From Shimia sp. CNT1-13L.2 (GTDB taxonomy: Bacteria > Pseudomonadota > Alphaproteobacteria > Rhodobacterales > Rhodobacteraceae), in contig NZ_JANDJO010000003.1 of the NCBI RefSeq assembly GCF_024331145.1, positions 186,001 to 250,000 on the forward strand: 64,000 bases of DNA, read 5' to 3'. The translations under genes were made by a program, and so were the position numbers. The notes under the pieces were generated by a model. It ran no database searches, was not told the origin of the DNA, and saw only the letters and a program-made list of their open reading frames with translations. Positions 51,703 through 61,800 of this stretch are shown here, piece after piece. Position 1 is the first letter of the stretch, and every line of letters begins with the position of its first letter.

Positions 51703-52671
51703 TTAGTCTTGGCCTGGCCCAGGGACGCCTTCGGGCAGCCTGTCGAGGCGGTTCAGCAGGCCATCAAGGATCGCGCGGCGCAGGAGGCGTCTGTAGGTGG
51801 GGGCCTCTTCACCGTAGTGACGGGCGGCGGCAAACCAGCGGGGCAGGCGCAGGGCCAGCAGGACAGGGGCCAGAAGGCCGGCGGCGCCGCGATAGACCAG
51901 AATGCCGTTGCGATAGTTGTAATAGGCCTTCCAGACCGGTTTGTAGATCCGCAGGCCGGTTTCGAAGGTGGCGCAGTCGTGTTCGAACCGGATGGCGGGC
52001 AGGAACCCGATACGCAGGCCAGCACGGCTGAGGCGCAGGGCGTAAAGCTGGTCGTCGCCATAGAGAAACAGGCGCGGGTCGGGATAGCCGATGCGGGCGA
52101 TGGCCTTGGCAGAGACGAAGAAGCCGACAAAGGATGTCATCTGAACCTGCCTTGGCGGGGCATCGGGGGCATACGCCGTATCGGAGAGGCGGAAGCCGCG
52201 GATGCTTTGCAGAAATGCCGGTAAGGAGCGGAAAGGGTTCAGGAGGGGACGGTTCATTTCGCAAATCTCGCCGTCCGGGTAGGTCACGGCGGCGGCGATG
52301 GCATCCCATTGTGCGTCGAGGTGCTGGCGGAACTGATCGAAAGCGCCCGCGAAGGGGCGGGCGTCATCGTCCATCACGACCAGCCAGTCCGGCGAGAATG
52401 TTTCGATCGCGGCCTGCATCCCCAGAGCAAAGCCTCCTGCGCCGCCAAGGTTATGTTCCGAAAGGATAATATGGGTTGTCTCGTCCGCCTGTTGCGCAAG
52501 CCATGAACGGGTTTCCGCGTCTGATCCGTTGTCGACAACCACGATGAAATCGGCCTTTTCCGCACGCAGGCGGGACAAGGTCTCGCGCAGGTGTTGTGGT
52601 CGATTCATCGTCACGACAATGGCGGCCAGTGTCGGGGAGACCGATGGGGAAGAGGAGGTATCTGGGGACAT
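51703..52671 (-). CDS. family 2 glycosyltransferase
   Basis: 322 residues from MSPDTSSSPSVSPTLAAIVV. GT-A fold: VVTMNRPQHLRETLSRL, FIVVVDNGSD, and VVMDDDARP as the metal-binding DxD. It resembles the rhamnosyl/galactofuranosyl-transferase-like GT2 group with GYPDPRLFLYGDDQLYALR as acceptor region. The acceptor is unknown. No other cell-surface genes are adjacent. Upstream in-frame codons to 52848 lie in the lon control region and are unlikely to be translated. Confidence 0.88.
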   Translation of the reverse strand: MSPDTSSSPSVSPTLAAIVVTMNRPQHLRETLSRLRAEKADFIVVVDNGSDAETRSWLAQQADETTHIILSEHNLGGAGGFALGMQAAIETFSPDWLVVMDDDARPFAGAFDQFRQHLDAQWDAIAAAVTYPDGEICEMNRPLLNPFRSLPAFLQSIRGFRLSDTAYAPDAPPRQVQMTSFVGFFVSAKAIARIGYPDPRLFLYGDDQLYALRLSRAGLRIGFLPAIRFEHDCATFETGLRIYKPVWKAYYNYRNGILVYRGAAGLLAPVLLALRLPRWFAAARHYGEEAPTYRRLLRRAILDGLLNRLDRLPEGVPGPGQD

Positions 52672-52821
52672 GGGGGCCGTAAAGTCGCGGGTCGTGCCAA
52701 GGATAGCGGGCGGGATTTTGGCTGTCCAGTAAGCGGGGGCGCGGGTTTTTTCCCATTTTCCGGATTCGCGCCTTGTAGGTGCCTTGCGGGACAGGCATTG
52801 TGGTTCGACCAAAGAGGCACG

Positions 52822-52850
52822 GTTGAAACGATGGGGGATGTGCCCCACCT
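52822..52850 (+). promoter_or_regulatory. sigma-32 (RpoH)-like promoter of lon
   Basis: GTTGAAA, 14 bases, CCCCACCT, close to the CTTGAAA-N11-15-CCCCATNT heat-shock consensus. It would give a leader of about 75 bases before the lon ATG. Confidence 0.5.
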
Positions 52851-52930
52851 ATGATATCGTGAGGAAACGGAAACGACCGATGGCTGCCGAAGTCGGGGCC
52901 TGTGTTGTTTTGCTAGAACAAGGACTGAGT

Positions 52931-55327
52931 ATGCAAGAGCCTCTCAATTCATCCTATCCGGTGCTTCCACTGCGCGATATCGTTGTGTTCCCGCACATGA
53001 TTGTTCCGCTGTTCGTGGGCCGTGACAAATCTGTACGTGCGCTGGAAGAGGTGATGCAGGATGACAAGCAAATCCTGCTGTCGAGCCAGATTGACCCCGC
53101 GGAGGACGATCCGCAGGCAGATGGTATTTACCGCGCCGGTGTGCTGGCCAATGTGCTTCAGCTGCTGAAATTGCCCGACGGCACCGTGAAGGTGCTTGTC
53201 GAAGGCGTGTCGCGCGTGGAGATCACCCAATTCATCGAGAACGAGTCGTTCTTCGAGGCCGAGGCCGAGTATCTGACCGAGATGCCGGGCGACGCGGCCA
53301 CCATCGAGGCGCTGTTGCGGACCGTCGCGGACGAGTTCGAGCGCTATGCCAAGGTGAAAAAGAACATCCCCGAAGAGGCGCTTTCGGCCGTGGCCGAGAC
53401 CCTTGAACCGGCGAAACTTGCCGATCTCGTGGCAGGGCACCTGGGCATCGAGGTGGACCAGAAGCAGGAACTTCTGGAGACGCTTTCGGTAAGCGAACGC
53501 CTTGAGAAGGTCTATGGCCTGATGCAGGGCGAAATGAGCGTTCTGCAGGTCGAGAAGAAGATCAAGACCCGCGTCAAGAGCCAGATGGAGCGCACCCAGC
53601 GCGAGTACTATCTGAATGAGCAGATGAAGGCCATTCAGAAGGAGCTTGGCGACGGGGAAGAGGGCGCGAACGAGATCGCGGAACTCGAAGAGAAAATCGC
53701 CGAGACCAAGCTTTCGAAAGAGGCCAAGGAAAAGGCCGAGGCGGAACTCAAGAAGCTTCGCAACATGTCGCCGATGTCGGCGGAAGCCACGGTTGTGCGC
53801 AACTATCTCGACTGGATGCTGTCGATCCCGTGGGGCAAGCGCAGCCGCGTCAAGAAAGACCTGAACCGGGCGCAGGATGTGCTTGATACGGATCACTATG
53901 GCCTTGAGAAGGTGAAGGAACGCATTGTCGAGTATCTCGCGGTGCAACAGCGTTCGCAAAAGCTGCGCGGCCCGATCCTGTGTCTGGTTGGCCCTCCGGG
54001 CGTTGGTAAGACTTCGCTTGGCAAATCGGTGGCCAAGGCCACGGGGCGCGAGTTCATTCGTATCAGCCTTGGTGGCGTGCGTGATGAAAGCGAAATTCGC
54101 GGTCACCGCCGGACGTATATCGGCTCGATGCCGGGTAAGATCATTCAGGCGCTGAAGAAGGCGAAAACCACCAACCCGCTGATCTTGCTGGATGAAATCG
54201 ACAAGATGGGACAGGATTTCCGCGGCGATCCGGCCTCGGCGATGCTGGAGGTGCTTGATCCGGAACAGAACTCGACCTTTGTGGACCACTATCTTGAAGT
54301 GGAATACGACCTGTCGAACGTGATGTTCCTGACCACGGCGAATAGCTATAACATGCCGGGTCCGCTTCTGGACCGGATGGAGATCATCTCGCTTGCAGGG
54401 TACACCGAAGACGAGAAAGCCGAGATCGCGACCCGTCACCTGATCCCCAAGCAGGTCAAGAACCATGGTCTGAAGGCCAAGGAGTTTCTGCTTGAGCCGG
54501 AAGCTCTGCAGGAGATGATCCGCACCTACACCCGCGAGGCGGGCGTGCGGAACCTTGAACGCGAGCTGGGCAAGCTGGCGCGGAAGGCCGTGACCAAGAT
54601 CGTCAAGAGCGAGACAGAGTCGGTTCATGTGACGCCGGAAAACCTTGATGATTTCCTTGGCGTGAAGAAGTTCCGTTATGGTCTGGCCGAAAAAGAGGAT
54701 CAGGTGGGTGTTGTCACCGGTCTGGCCTGGACCAGCGTGGGCGGCGATCTGCTGCACATCGAGGCGCTGAAACTGCCGGGCAAGGGTCGGATGAAGACCA
54801 CCGGTAAGCTGGGCGATGTGATGAAGGAATCAATCGACGCGGCCTCGAGCTATGTGCGGTCGATCTCGCCGAAGATCGGTGTGAAGCCGCCCGAGTTCGA
54901 GAAGTTCGACATCCACGTGCACGTTCCCGATGGGGCAACGCCCAAGGATGGCCCTTCGGCGGGTCTTGCGATGGTGACGTCGATCGTGTCGGTGCTGACC
55001 GGTATTCCGGTGCGCAAGGATATCGCCATGACGGGCGAGGTTTCCCTGCGCGGCAACGCGATGCCGATTGGCGGTCTCAAGGAGAAACTCCTGGCGGCGC
55101 TGCGCGGTGGTATCAAAACCGTACTGATCCCCGAGGAGAACGAAAAGGACCTGGCCGATATTCCGGACAACGTGAAGGAAGGGCTTGAGATCATTCCTGT
55201 TACCCATGTGTCGGAAGTGCTCAAGCTGGCGCTTGTTGGCGAGCCGGAAGCGGTGGAATGGGACGAGGCGGCGGAAGTCGCGGCGGCCCTGGCCAAGGAA
55301 GCAGGGGCAGGCGCCACGGCCCACTGA
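52931..55327 (+). CDS. lon: ATP-dependent protease Lon
   Basis: 798 residues from MQEPLNSSYPVLPLRDIVVFP. Degrades damaged and regulatory proteins. N-terminal substrate domain (about 10-205), coiled region, AAA+ module with Walker A GPPGVGKT (Lys360) and Walker B LILLDEIDKMG, and the protease domain with catalytic Ser676 in DGPSAG and Lys719 in GGLKEKLLAAL. AAGGA precedes ATG 52931; the longer frame from 52784 is not needed. A heat-shock-type promoter lies upstream and a strong terminator follows. Confidence 0.97.
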   Translation: MQEPLNSSYPVLPLRDIVVFPHMIVPLFVGRDKSVRALEEVMQDDKQILLSSQIDPAEDDPQADGIYRAGVLANVLQLLKLPDGTVKVLVEGVSRVEITQFIENESFFEAEAEYLTEMPGDAATIEALLRTVADEFERYAKVKKNIPEEALSAVAETLEPAKLADLVAGHLGIEVDQKQELLETLSVSERLEKVYGLMQGEMSVLQVEKKIKTRVKSQMERTQREYYLNEQMKAIQKELGDGEEGANEIAELEEKIAETKLSKEAKEKAEAELKKLRNMSPMSAEATVVRNYLDWMLSIPWGKRSRVKKDLNRAQDVLDTDHYGLEKVKERIVEYLAVQQRSQKLRGPILCLVGPPGVGKTSLGKSVAKATGREFIRISLGGVRDESEIRGHRRTYIGSMPGKIIQALKKAKTTNPLILLDEIDKMGQDFRGDPASAMLEVLDPEQNSTFVDHYLEVEYDLSNVMFLTTANSYNMPGPLLDRMEIISLAGYTEDEKAEIATRHLIPKQVKNHGLKAKEFLLEPEALQEMIRTYTREAGVRNLERELGKLARKAVTKIVKSETESVHVTPENLDDFLGVKKFRYGLAEKEDQVGVVTGLAWTSVGGDLLHIEALKLPGKGRMKTTGKLGDVMKESIDAASSYVRSISPKIGVKPPEFEKFDIHVHVPDGATPKDGPSAGLAMVTSIVSVLTGIPVRKDIAMTGEVSLRGNAMPIGGLKEKLLAALRGGIKTVLIPEENEKDLADIPDNVKEGLEIIPVTHVSEVLKLALVGEPEAVEWDEAAEVAAALAKEAGAGATAH

Positions 55328-55351
55328 TCCTGACCTGATTGGAAAATGAAC

Positions 55352-55382
55352 AGCGCGGGGGAGACCCCGCGCTTTTTCTTTT
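55352..55382 (+). terminator. terminator of lon
   Basis: Arms AGCGCGGGG and CCCCGCGCT with GAGA loop, then TTTTCTTTTT. Confidence 0.92.
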
Positions 55383-55475
55383 TCAGCGGCTGCCTTGCGT
55401 CTGGGGTAGGGTAGCCACATGCCCCCACACCTGTTAACTTTCCCTTAATTGAGTGAACAGTGAGGGCAGCGGGTC

Positions 55476-55901
55476 ATGGCCAAGTCGACCACAACGAAAC
55501 CGAAAACCACCAAGACGACCACGACGCGAAAGCGGACCACAACCAAACGTACGACGTCGACCAAGACCGCCAAGGCGCCAGAGCCTGTCGTTGTGGCCGA
55601 GGTCGTGCCTGAAGTCAGTGCGCCGGAACTGAAAAAGGTGGAGTTGATCGACGCCGTGGTCGAACGGACAGGTGTCAAAAAACGCGATGCGAAACCGGCA
55701 ATCGAGGCGGCACTGGCGCTGATGGGTGAGGCGCTTGCAGAGGGGCGTGATCTCAACATTCGTCCGTTGGGCAAGGTCAAGGTGAAGCGCAAGAAGGAGC
55801 TTGCAAACGGGTCTGTATTGGTTGCGCGTATTCGCCAGCCGAAGATCGAGGAAAAAGCGGCGGACACCGAGAGTGATGGGGTTGCGGACGCTGCGGAGTG
55901 A
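55476..55901 (+). CDS. HU-family DNA-binding protein with long basic N-terminal tail
   Basis: 141 residues. Residues 1-33 are almost only Lys, Thr and Arg (MAKSTTTKPKTTKTTTTRK and so on), followed by a short acidic/valine linker. The HU/IHF fold occupies about 50-122: KKVELIDAVVERTGVKKRDAKPAIEAAL helices, RPLGKVKVKRKK strand. The beta arm is degenerate and an acidic tail follows. The basic extension recalls histone H1-like tails. The ORF precedes a tRNA-Val gene by 19 bases. Confidence 0.87.
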   Translation: MAKSTTTKPKTTKTTTTRKRTTTKRTTSTKTAKAPEPVVVAEVVPEVSAPELKKVELIDAVVERTGVKKRDAKPAIEAALALMGEALAEGRDLNIRPLGKVKVKRKKELANGSVLVARIRQPKIEEKAADTESDGVADAAE

Positions 55902-55919
55902 GTCTAGGAAGCGCGAACC

Positions 55920-55994
55920 GGGTGATTAGCTCAGTGGTAGAGCGCTTCGTTCACATCGAAGATGTCAGGAGTTCAAATCTCTTATCACCCACCA
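55920..55994 (+). tRNA. tRNA-Val (CAC)
   Basis: 75 bases including encoded CCA. Acceptor GGGTGAT/ATCACCC, D-arm AGCTCAGTGGTAGAGC, anticodon arm CTTCG-TTCACAT-CGAAG giving CAC, T-arm AGGAG-TTCAAAT-CTCTT. Begins one base before line 55921. Confidence 0.95.
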
Positions 55995-56001
55995 TGTTTC
56001 C

Positions 56002-56040
56002 GGGCGCTCCCCATTCGGGTTGAGCGCCCTTTTCTTTTTT
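56002..56040 (+). terminator. terminator after tRNA-Val (CAC)
   Basis: Arms GGGCGCTC and GAGCGCCC with a 12-base loop, followed by TTTTCTTTTTTT. Confidence 0.9.
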
Positions 56041-56165
56041 TATCATGGGGTTAGCGTTTTCGTCCGGTAATGGGCGGACCGTTGGAAGAAATGTGAAACT
56101 TTTTCTATCTTCTGGCATTTTGCCTCTTGAACACCCCGATTCAGACCGATAAAAGGTCGCTCATC

Positions 56166-56241
<76 letters not shown>

Positions 56242-56317
56242 TTTCCTCCCTGAAATATGCTCTTCCAACGAAGCACGTTGCTGTGTGCGTCGGTCTGTTT
56301 TCCATTCCTGCAAAACG

Positions 56318-56343
56318 AAAAAACCCGCCACGGGGGCGGGGTT
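56318..56343 (-). terminator. terminator of the 56366-58600 RTX gene
   Basis: Reverse-strand GGCGGG stem partner of CCCGCC, with loop CCCGT and TTTTTT after it. Confidence 0.8.
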
Positions 56344-56365
56344 GTGTTTGTTCGCTTGGGCAGGG

Positions 56366-58600
56366 TCAGAAGAGGAAGTCGTCTGCCGTGTAGCCACCGA
56401 TGCCGTTCACGAGGTCGTCGTAGGACACCCCGACAAGGCGCACTGCCAAGAGGCCTCCGTTGATGACGAAGTCGCCTTCGGTCGAGGCGAAGCTGTGGTT
56501 GGTGATCAGGTCAGTGAAGTCGGCGATTTCGGTGATGCGGGAGAGGTCGATCTTTTCGGCGTTGTTGGCGCTGAAATCCGTGATGATTGAGGTGTTGTAG
56601 GCGTTGTGGAAGACAAAGGTGTCGTGGCCGCGTCCGCCGGTCAGTTGGGTTTGGGATCCGCCGTCAGAGATAATGAGGTCTGCCCCGTCACCGCCAACCA
56701 CCAGGTCGGCGGATGAGCCGCCGTTCAGGGTGTCATCGCCCTGGTTGCCCTTGATGGTGTTGTTGCCGCTGGTTCCGTTGATGACGTCGTTGCCAGCACC
56801 ACCCAGCAGTTGGTCGTCGCCGCTACCGCCGGTCAATTGGTCGTTGCCGTTGCCACCAAAGAGCTGGTCGTTGCCGGAACCGCCCCAGAGTTTGTCGCCA
56901 CCGTCGTTGCCATAGAGGCTGTCATTGCCGTTGCCGCCATAGAGCAGGTCAGCGCCCTTGCCGCCATTGAGGATATCCGATCCGCCGTCGCCCCAAAGGC
57001 GGTCGCCGCCTGCGCCACCGCTCAGGCGGTCGTTGTTGCCTTGTCCCCAGAGGCGGTCAAAGCCGTCGCCGCCGTTCAGGGTGTCGTCGTGGGCACCGCC
57101 ATAGAGCGAGTCGCGGCCGTCGCCGCCGAAGAGTTGGTCGTTCTGGCTGCCGCCCTGCAGTTCGTCGTCGCCACCGGCGCCTTTAAGGCTGTCCTTGCCC
57201 TTGAAACCAACGAGGATATTGGCGTTATCGTCGCCGGTCAGCGTGTCGGCCACCGTGCCGCCATGGGCGTTTTCGACGTTGCTGGCCGTTCCTTGGGTGG
57301 ATTGCGAGCTGTAGGTGCCGAGATCGAGGTTGATCTGGACCGATTTCGTGAAGGCCGTGGCGTCGATCCAGTCGCTGCCATTGCCGCCGTCGAGCGTGTC
57401 GGTGGTAGTGTCGTCGGCAAGGGCAAAGCGGTCATCGCCTTCTTCGCCTTTCAGGGAATCATTGCCCTGGCCGCCTTCAAGCGTGTCGTTACCATCACCC
57501 CCAAGCAGGCTGTCGTTGCCAGCGCCGCCGCTGAGGTGGTTGTTGCCCACGTTGCCGGTGATCAAGTCATTGTTCGAGCCGCCGATTGCGTTCTCGATCA
57601 GAGAGCGTTGGTCCGAGTCGTGCAGCAGGGCGTTGAACAGGTGGCCACGGGCCATGTGGGTTTGGCGGGCTTCGTAGTAGCCAAGGTCGGCCCGCTGGAA
57701 ATTGCCGCCAACGTTGAAGTCGGAATATTCGCCCGGGCGGAGGTCGATAGAGAGGCGCGTGGTGTAGTTCGACAGGTCATAGGTGTCGGTGCCGTCGCCA
57801 TCCCAGAGGGTGCGGAAGGCGCGGTTGGAGGTTGAGTGCTCTTGCCCGACGCCGTTGACGAACATCTGCCCGGTAGAGGTGCTGAAGGTATAGACCGTGT
57901 CCGAGGCATTGAAGGCGAAGTTTGCGCCGTAGAGGTACTGGATCGCCGCGATGTCGTACATCATCGGGGTTTGGGGGGCGTCGCCATCCTGGAAGTTCAC
58001 AAAGCCCGAAGTGTCCCCGACATAGCTTGTGTAGGTCATGATCGAGTATTCGAAGGAATCGGTGTCGTAGGGCAGGTCGTAGATGCCCTCGTGGCCGTGT
58101 TCGAGACCCAGTGCGTGGCCGATCTCATGGCCGACGGTGTACCAGCTGTAGTTGCCGAAGGTCGGGGAATCCGTGTCGGGGCCGAACCACACGTCGCCAG
58201 CCGTTTCATCGCTCCAGGGATAGTAGGCGTAGGCCGTGTTGGGATCTTGCGAGTTGGCGAAACGGATTGTGGCTTCGCGGTCCTGGCTGAAACCCGTGCC
58301 GTCAAGTTCGACAAAGCTCAGGCCGGAGACATTGGCATACTGGTCGAGCCAATACTTGATGGCCGTGACCTGTTGCGTAGTGACGTGGCCAAAGGTGGAA
58401 AGGATGTTCGGAGTTGTCGCGTCGTTGTCGGGGTAGTCAGACGAATAGTCAAAGCGGCTGTTTGGGGTGCTCCAGGTGAGTTCATAGTCGGCCCACTTGT
58501 AATTGCTGACCAGTGCGTCGATGTGGGTTTCGCCGCTGAAACCTATGTAGCTGTAAGGGGTTGCGCCATAGTCGAAGAGGGAATCTGGTTCGTGGGCCAT
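56366..58600 (-). CDS. serralysin-type M10 metalloprotease with RTX repeats
   Basis: 744 residues, secreted zinc protease. Catalytic domain about 20-215: the metzincin site HEIGHALGLEHGH (ligands His158, His162, His168, catalytic Glu159) and Met-turn SIMTY at 186-190. Then a serralysin C region (about 215-340), GGxGxDxLx calcium repeats about 341-665 interrupted near 395-455, and the end ITDFSANNAEKIDL to GYTADDFLF, a type I secretion signal. No signal peptide and no cysteine-rich part. The type I exporter is not in the window. Tandem paralog of the next gene. Confidence 0.94.
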   Translation of the reverse strand: MAHEPDSLFDYGATPYSYIGFSGETHIDALVSNYKWADYELTWSTPNSRFDYSSDYPDNDATTPNILSTFGHVTTQQVTAIKYWLDQYANVSGLSFVELDGTGFSQDREATIRFANSQDPNTAYAYYPWSDETAGDVWFGPDTDSPTFGNYSWYTVGHEIGHALGLEHGHEGIYDLPYDTDSFEYSIMTYTSYVGDTSGFVNFQDGDAPQTPMMYDIAAIQYLYGANFAFNASDTVYTFSTSTGQMFVNGVGQEHSTSNRAFRTLWDGDGTDTYDLSNYTTRLSIDLRPGEYSDFNVGGNFQRADLGYYEARQTHMARGHLFNALLHDSDQRSLIENAIGGSNNDLITGNVGNNHLSGGAGNDSLLGGDGNDTLEGGQGNDSLKGEEGDDRFALADDTTTDTLDGGNGSDWIDATAFTKSVQINLDLGTYSSQSTQGTASNVENAHGGTVADTLTGDDNANILVGFKGKDSLKGAGGDDELQGGSQNDQLFGGDGRDSLYGGAHDDTLNGGDGFDRLWGQGNNDRLSGGAGGDRLWGDGGSDILNGGKGADLLYGGNGNDSLYGNDGGDKLWGGSGNDQLFGGNGNDQLTGGSGDDQLLGGAGNDVINGTSGNNTIKGNQGDDTLNGGSSADLVVGGDGADLIISDGGSQTQLTGGRGHDTFVFHNAYNTSIITDFSANNAEKIDLSRITEIADFTDLITNHSFASTEGDFVINGGLLAVRLVGVSYDDLVNGIGGYTADDFLF
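56606..57580 (-). repeat. RTX nonapeptide array in serralysin gene
   Basis: Some 25-30 copies of GGxGxDxLx coding units (27 bases each), broken by a roughly 60-residue non-repeat part (about residues 395-455). Confidence 0.88.
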
Positions 58601-58655
58601 GCTGGATACTCGTACTCAAAGGTTGCCGTGTCAGTGCTGGCATTCGTGGTGTTGT

Positions 58656-58671
58656 GACGCCTTGTAGCGTC
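58656..58671. promoter_or_regulatory. small inverted repeat upstream of serralysin gene
   Basis: GACGC and GCGTC around CTTGTA, 56 bases before the start of the protease gene. Possible operator; nothing else is visible in 58601-58769. Confidence 0.25.
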
Positions 58672-58769
58672 GGGCGCGACTTTGCCGATGTGTGGACGCA
58701 GGTGCAAGGGTGCATATGCCGATAGAGTCTACAAGGGGGAATTGGGGGCAGGAAGTTGCCGACATAGAA

Positions 58770-58800
58770 AAAGGGCCCCGGCCAATTGGCGGAGCCCTTT
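58770..58800 (-). terminator. terminator of the giant RTX gene
   Basis: AAAGGGC and GCCCTTT outer arms with inner GCC/GGC pairing and T-run on the reverse strand. Confidence 0.75.
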
Positions 58801-58820
58801 CCTGTTTTGTGGTGTCCGGA

Positions 58821-61800
58821 TCAGAAGATGAAATCGTCTGCCGTGTAGCCATTCAAGCCGTTCAGGACATCGTTGTAGGCGACGCCTTGCAGCAGGATGG
58901 AGTTGGCGCCATCAACGATCATCGCGTCGCCGCCGGAATTCACCAGGTGGCTCGAGATGAGGTCGGCATAGTCCGTGATGGCAGTAACGCCAGCCAGGTT
59001 GATGTCTTCGCTGTCCACTTTGTTGAAGTCGGTAATGACGTCCTGACCAAAGCCGTCGCTGAAGACAAAGACATCAGCCTGGCTGCCACCGGTCAGCGTA
59101 TCGTTGCCGTTGCCGCCATTCAGGAGATCGCTCCCGCCGCCGCCGCTCAACGCATCGCTGCCGTTGCCACCGGCGAGGGCGTCTTTGCCGCCAGATCCGT
59201 TCAGCTGATCGTTTCCGGCGTTGCCATTCAGGGTGTCGTTGCCGCCACCGCCAACGAGGGTATCGTTCTGGCTTCCGCCGTGCAGGATGTCGACACCGCC
59301 ATTGCCAACGAGCGAGTCGTCGCCTGCGCCACCATCAAGGACGTCAGCCCCTTTTCCTCCAACGAGGGTGTCTTGATCGTTGCCGCCCGAGAGGGTGTCG
59401 TTGCCGTCATTGCCATACAGCTTGTCGTCGCCATCGTTGCCGGTGACGCTGTCGTTGCCGTCTCCGCCGATCAGGTTGTTACCGACATTGGAGCCAACAA
59501 GGATGTCGTTGCCGCTGCCGGTCGTCGCATGTTCGAAACCCGAGATGGCGTCGCCGGTTGCGTTGCCACCCGCCACAAGGCTGGCGTTGAGATCGACAAA
59601 GACATCCAGGGTGTCGGAGGCGTAAGACACGGTGTCGTTGCCCGCGCCACCATCCATGGAGTCGGCTCCGGCGCCACCACCAATCAGGTCGTTGCCGTCG
59701 CCGCCAAGGATGGTGTCATCCCCACCCTGACCGATCAGTTGATCGCTGAAGGTGCCGCCGTCGATGTAGTCGTTGCCAGTGCCGCCACGGATACTGTCCG
59801 CGCCTGCATCCCCGATGAGGGAGTCGTCATCCGAACCACCGTCCAGGGTGTCGGCTCCTATGCCACCCACAAGGGTATCGGCGCCGGAACTGCCGATCAT
59901 CGAGTCCTGTCCGTCGCCACCTTGCAGGTTGTCAGCGCCATTTTTGCCAATGAGCGTGTCGTGGCCAGCACCACCGATCAGCGTGTTGGCCTGGCCCCAC
60001 TTGCCGGCAAGCGAGTCGTTGCCGCTGCCGCCGATTGCCTGATTGAAGATGCCAAAGATAACATCGCCGGTTGCGTGCCCGCCTGAAACCGTGTTCGACC
60101 CAAGGTCAACGGATACACCGGCCGTGTCAGCCGCGTAGGACAGAGCGTTGTCGCCGGCTCCACCGTCAATCACGTCGGCGCCGCCGCCGCCTTCAATGGT
60201 GTCATGATGAGCACCGCCAAAGATCGTGTCGTTGCCGCCGCCACCCAGAAGGAGGTCGCTGTTTTCGCCGCCTTGGATAAGGTCATGGCCGCCACCGCCT
60301 TTGAGCGTGTCAAAGCCGTTGTCGCCAAGAAGGGTGTCGTTGCCGCCACCGCCAAGGAGCGAGTCGTTGCCCGAGCGGCCGTCAAGGATGTTGTCGTCGG
60401 CTGAGCCGACGACGGTATCCGCCTTGGTGCGGCCAATGAAGTTCTCGATGTTAAGGAAGGATTGGACCCCTTCGATCCCGCCGTTTTCGATGGTGCCGGC
60501 GACCATGTCGATCATCAGATCACCAAACGAATAGCCGCTTGCGTCGAAGGTATCTGTGCCGGTTCCGCCGTCGACGGAGTCGATGAATTCAGTACCGATA
60601 ATCCGGAACAGGTCGTCTCCCGCTCCGCCATTGAGACTGTCGCTTTGGCTCCCGCCGAACAGGGTGTCGTTGCCATCGCCACCGAAGATCGTATCGGTCC
60701 CGGAGCTGCCGTCGAGCACGTCATTGCCATCGCCACCGTTGAGCAAGTCGTCGTCAACCCCTCCGTCCAGGGTGTCGTCGCCGCCTCCGCCGCTTAGCGT
60801 GTCATCGCCGAAACCACCAACCAGGCTGTTGTTACCCGTGGGGGAGGTTGCGATGATTTCATTGTTGGCACCGTCGCCGATCACGGACGCATGGCCACCA
60901 ACCGTGACATTTTCGATGTTGGCCAGCGCGTCGCGGTTCGCTCCGCCTTCGGTTACAAAGCCGGTGCCAAGATTGAAGGTGATGTCTGCAAGCCAGCTGG
61001 TGCCGCTTGCATCGAGGTGGTCAATGCCGAGGCCGCCATCAAAACTGCCACCGATGGTTACGGCCGAGAAGGTGATGTCGTCGTCGCCGTCACCGCCATC
61101 GACCGTATTGATCCCGCCACCAGCATTGATTTCATCGTTCTGCGAGCTTCCGATGATGGTTTCGTTCGAGGCGTCGCCGTTGATGATGATGCGGTCGCCG
61201 GGATTGAAATTGTTCCAGTCCACGAAAGTCCAGCCCGAGAGATCAGCAATCACATAGTTTGTCAGGTCAATCTGGATCGTGTCGTCAGAACCCACGTTGT
61301 CATTACCATCAATCATGATGGTCTTGAGCTCAGTTGCGCCATCCAGTTCTTTCCCACTCAGGCGCAGTGTCTTGTCAACGTTGGACCCATCTGCGTCGAA
61401 ACGGATGGTTTCGACGTAGGTTGTGTTCAGGCCGCGGAAATCGAACACGCCAGCACCGTTCAGGATCATATAGTCCGTGTCATCGCCGCCATATACGGCT
61501 TCGATGGTGCCGACGTCTGCCGCTGTGAAGTAAAAATAGTCGTTGCCGGCCCCCCCGGAGGCGGTGTCGTTGCCAGCACCACCGTAGATGTGGTCTGTGC
61601 CACTGCCACCAGTGAGGTTGTCGTTGCCGATCCCCCCCATGAGGGTATCAACCCCATCGCCGCCGTTCAGCGTGTCATTGCCGTCGCCGCCATCAAGAGA
61701 GTCGTTGTTGGCATCGCCCAGCAGACTGTCATTGCCAAGTCCACCAAGCAGGGTGTCATTGCCATCGCCGCCGGAAAGGGTGTCATTGTCGGCGCCGCCA

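Noticed and set aside
52949-54757. 602-residue reverse frame opposite lon
   Set aside because: Shadow of lon; low-complexity Leu/Arg/His composition with no family match.
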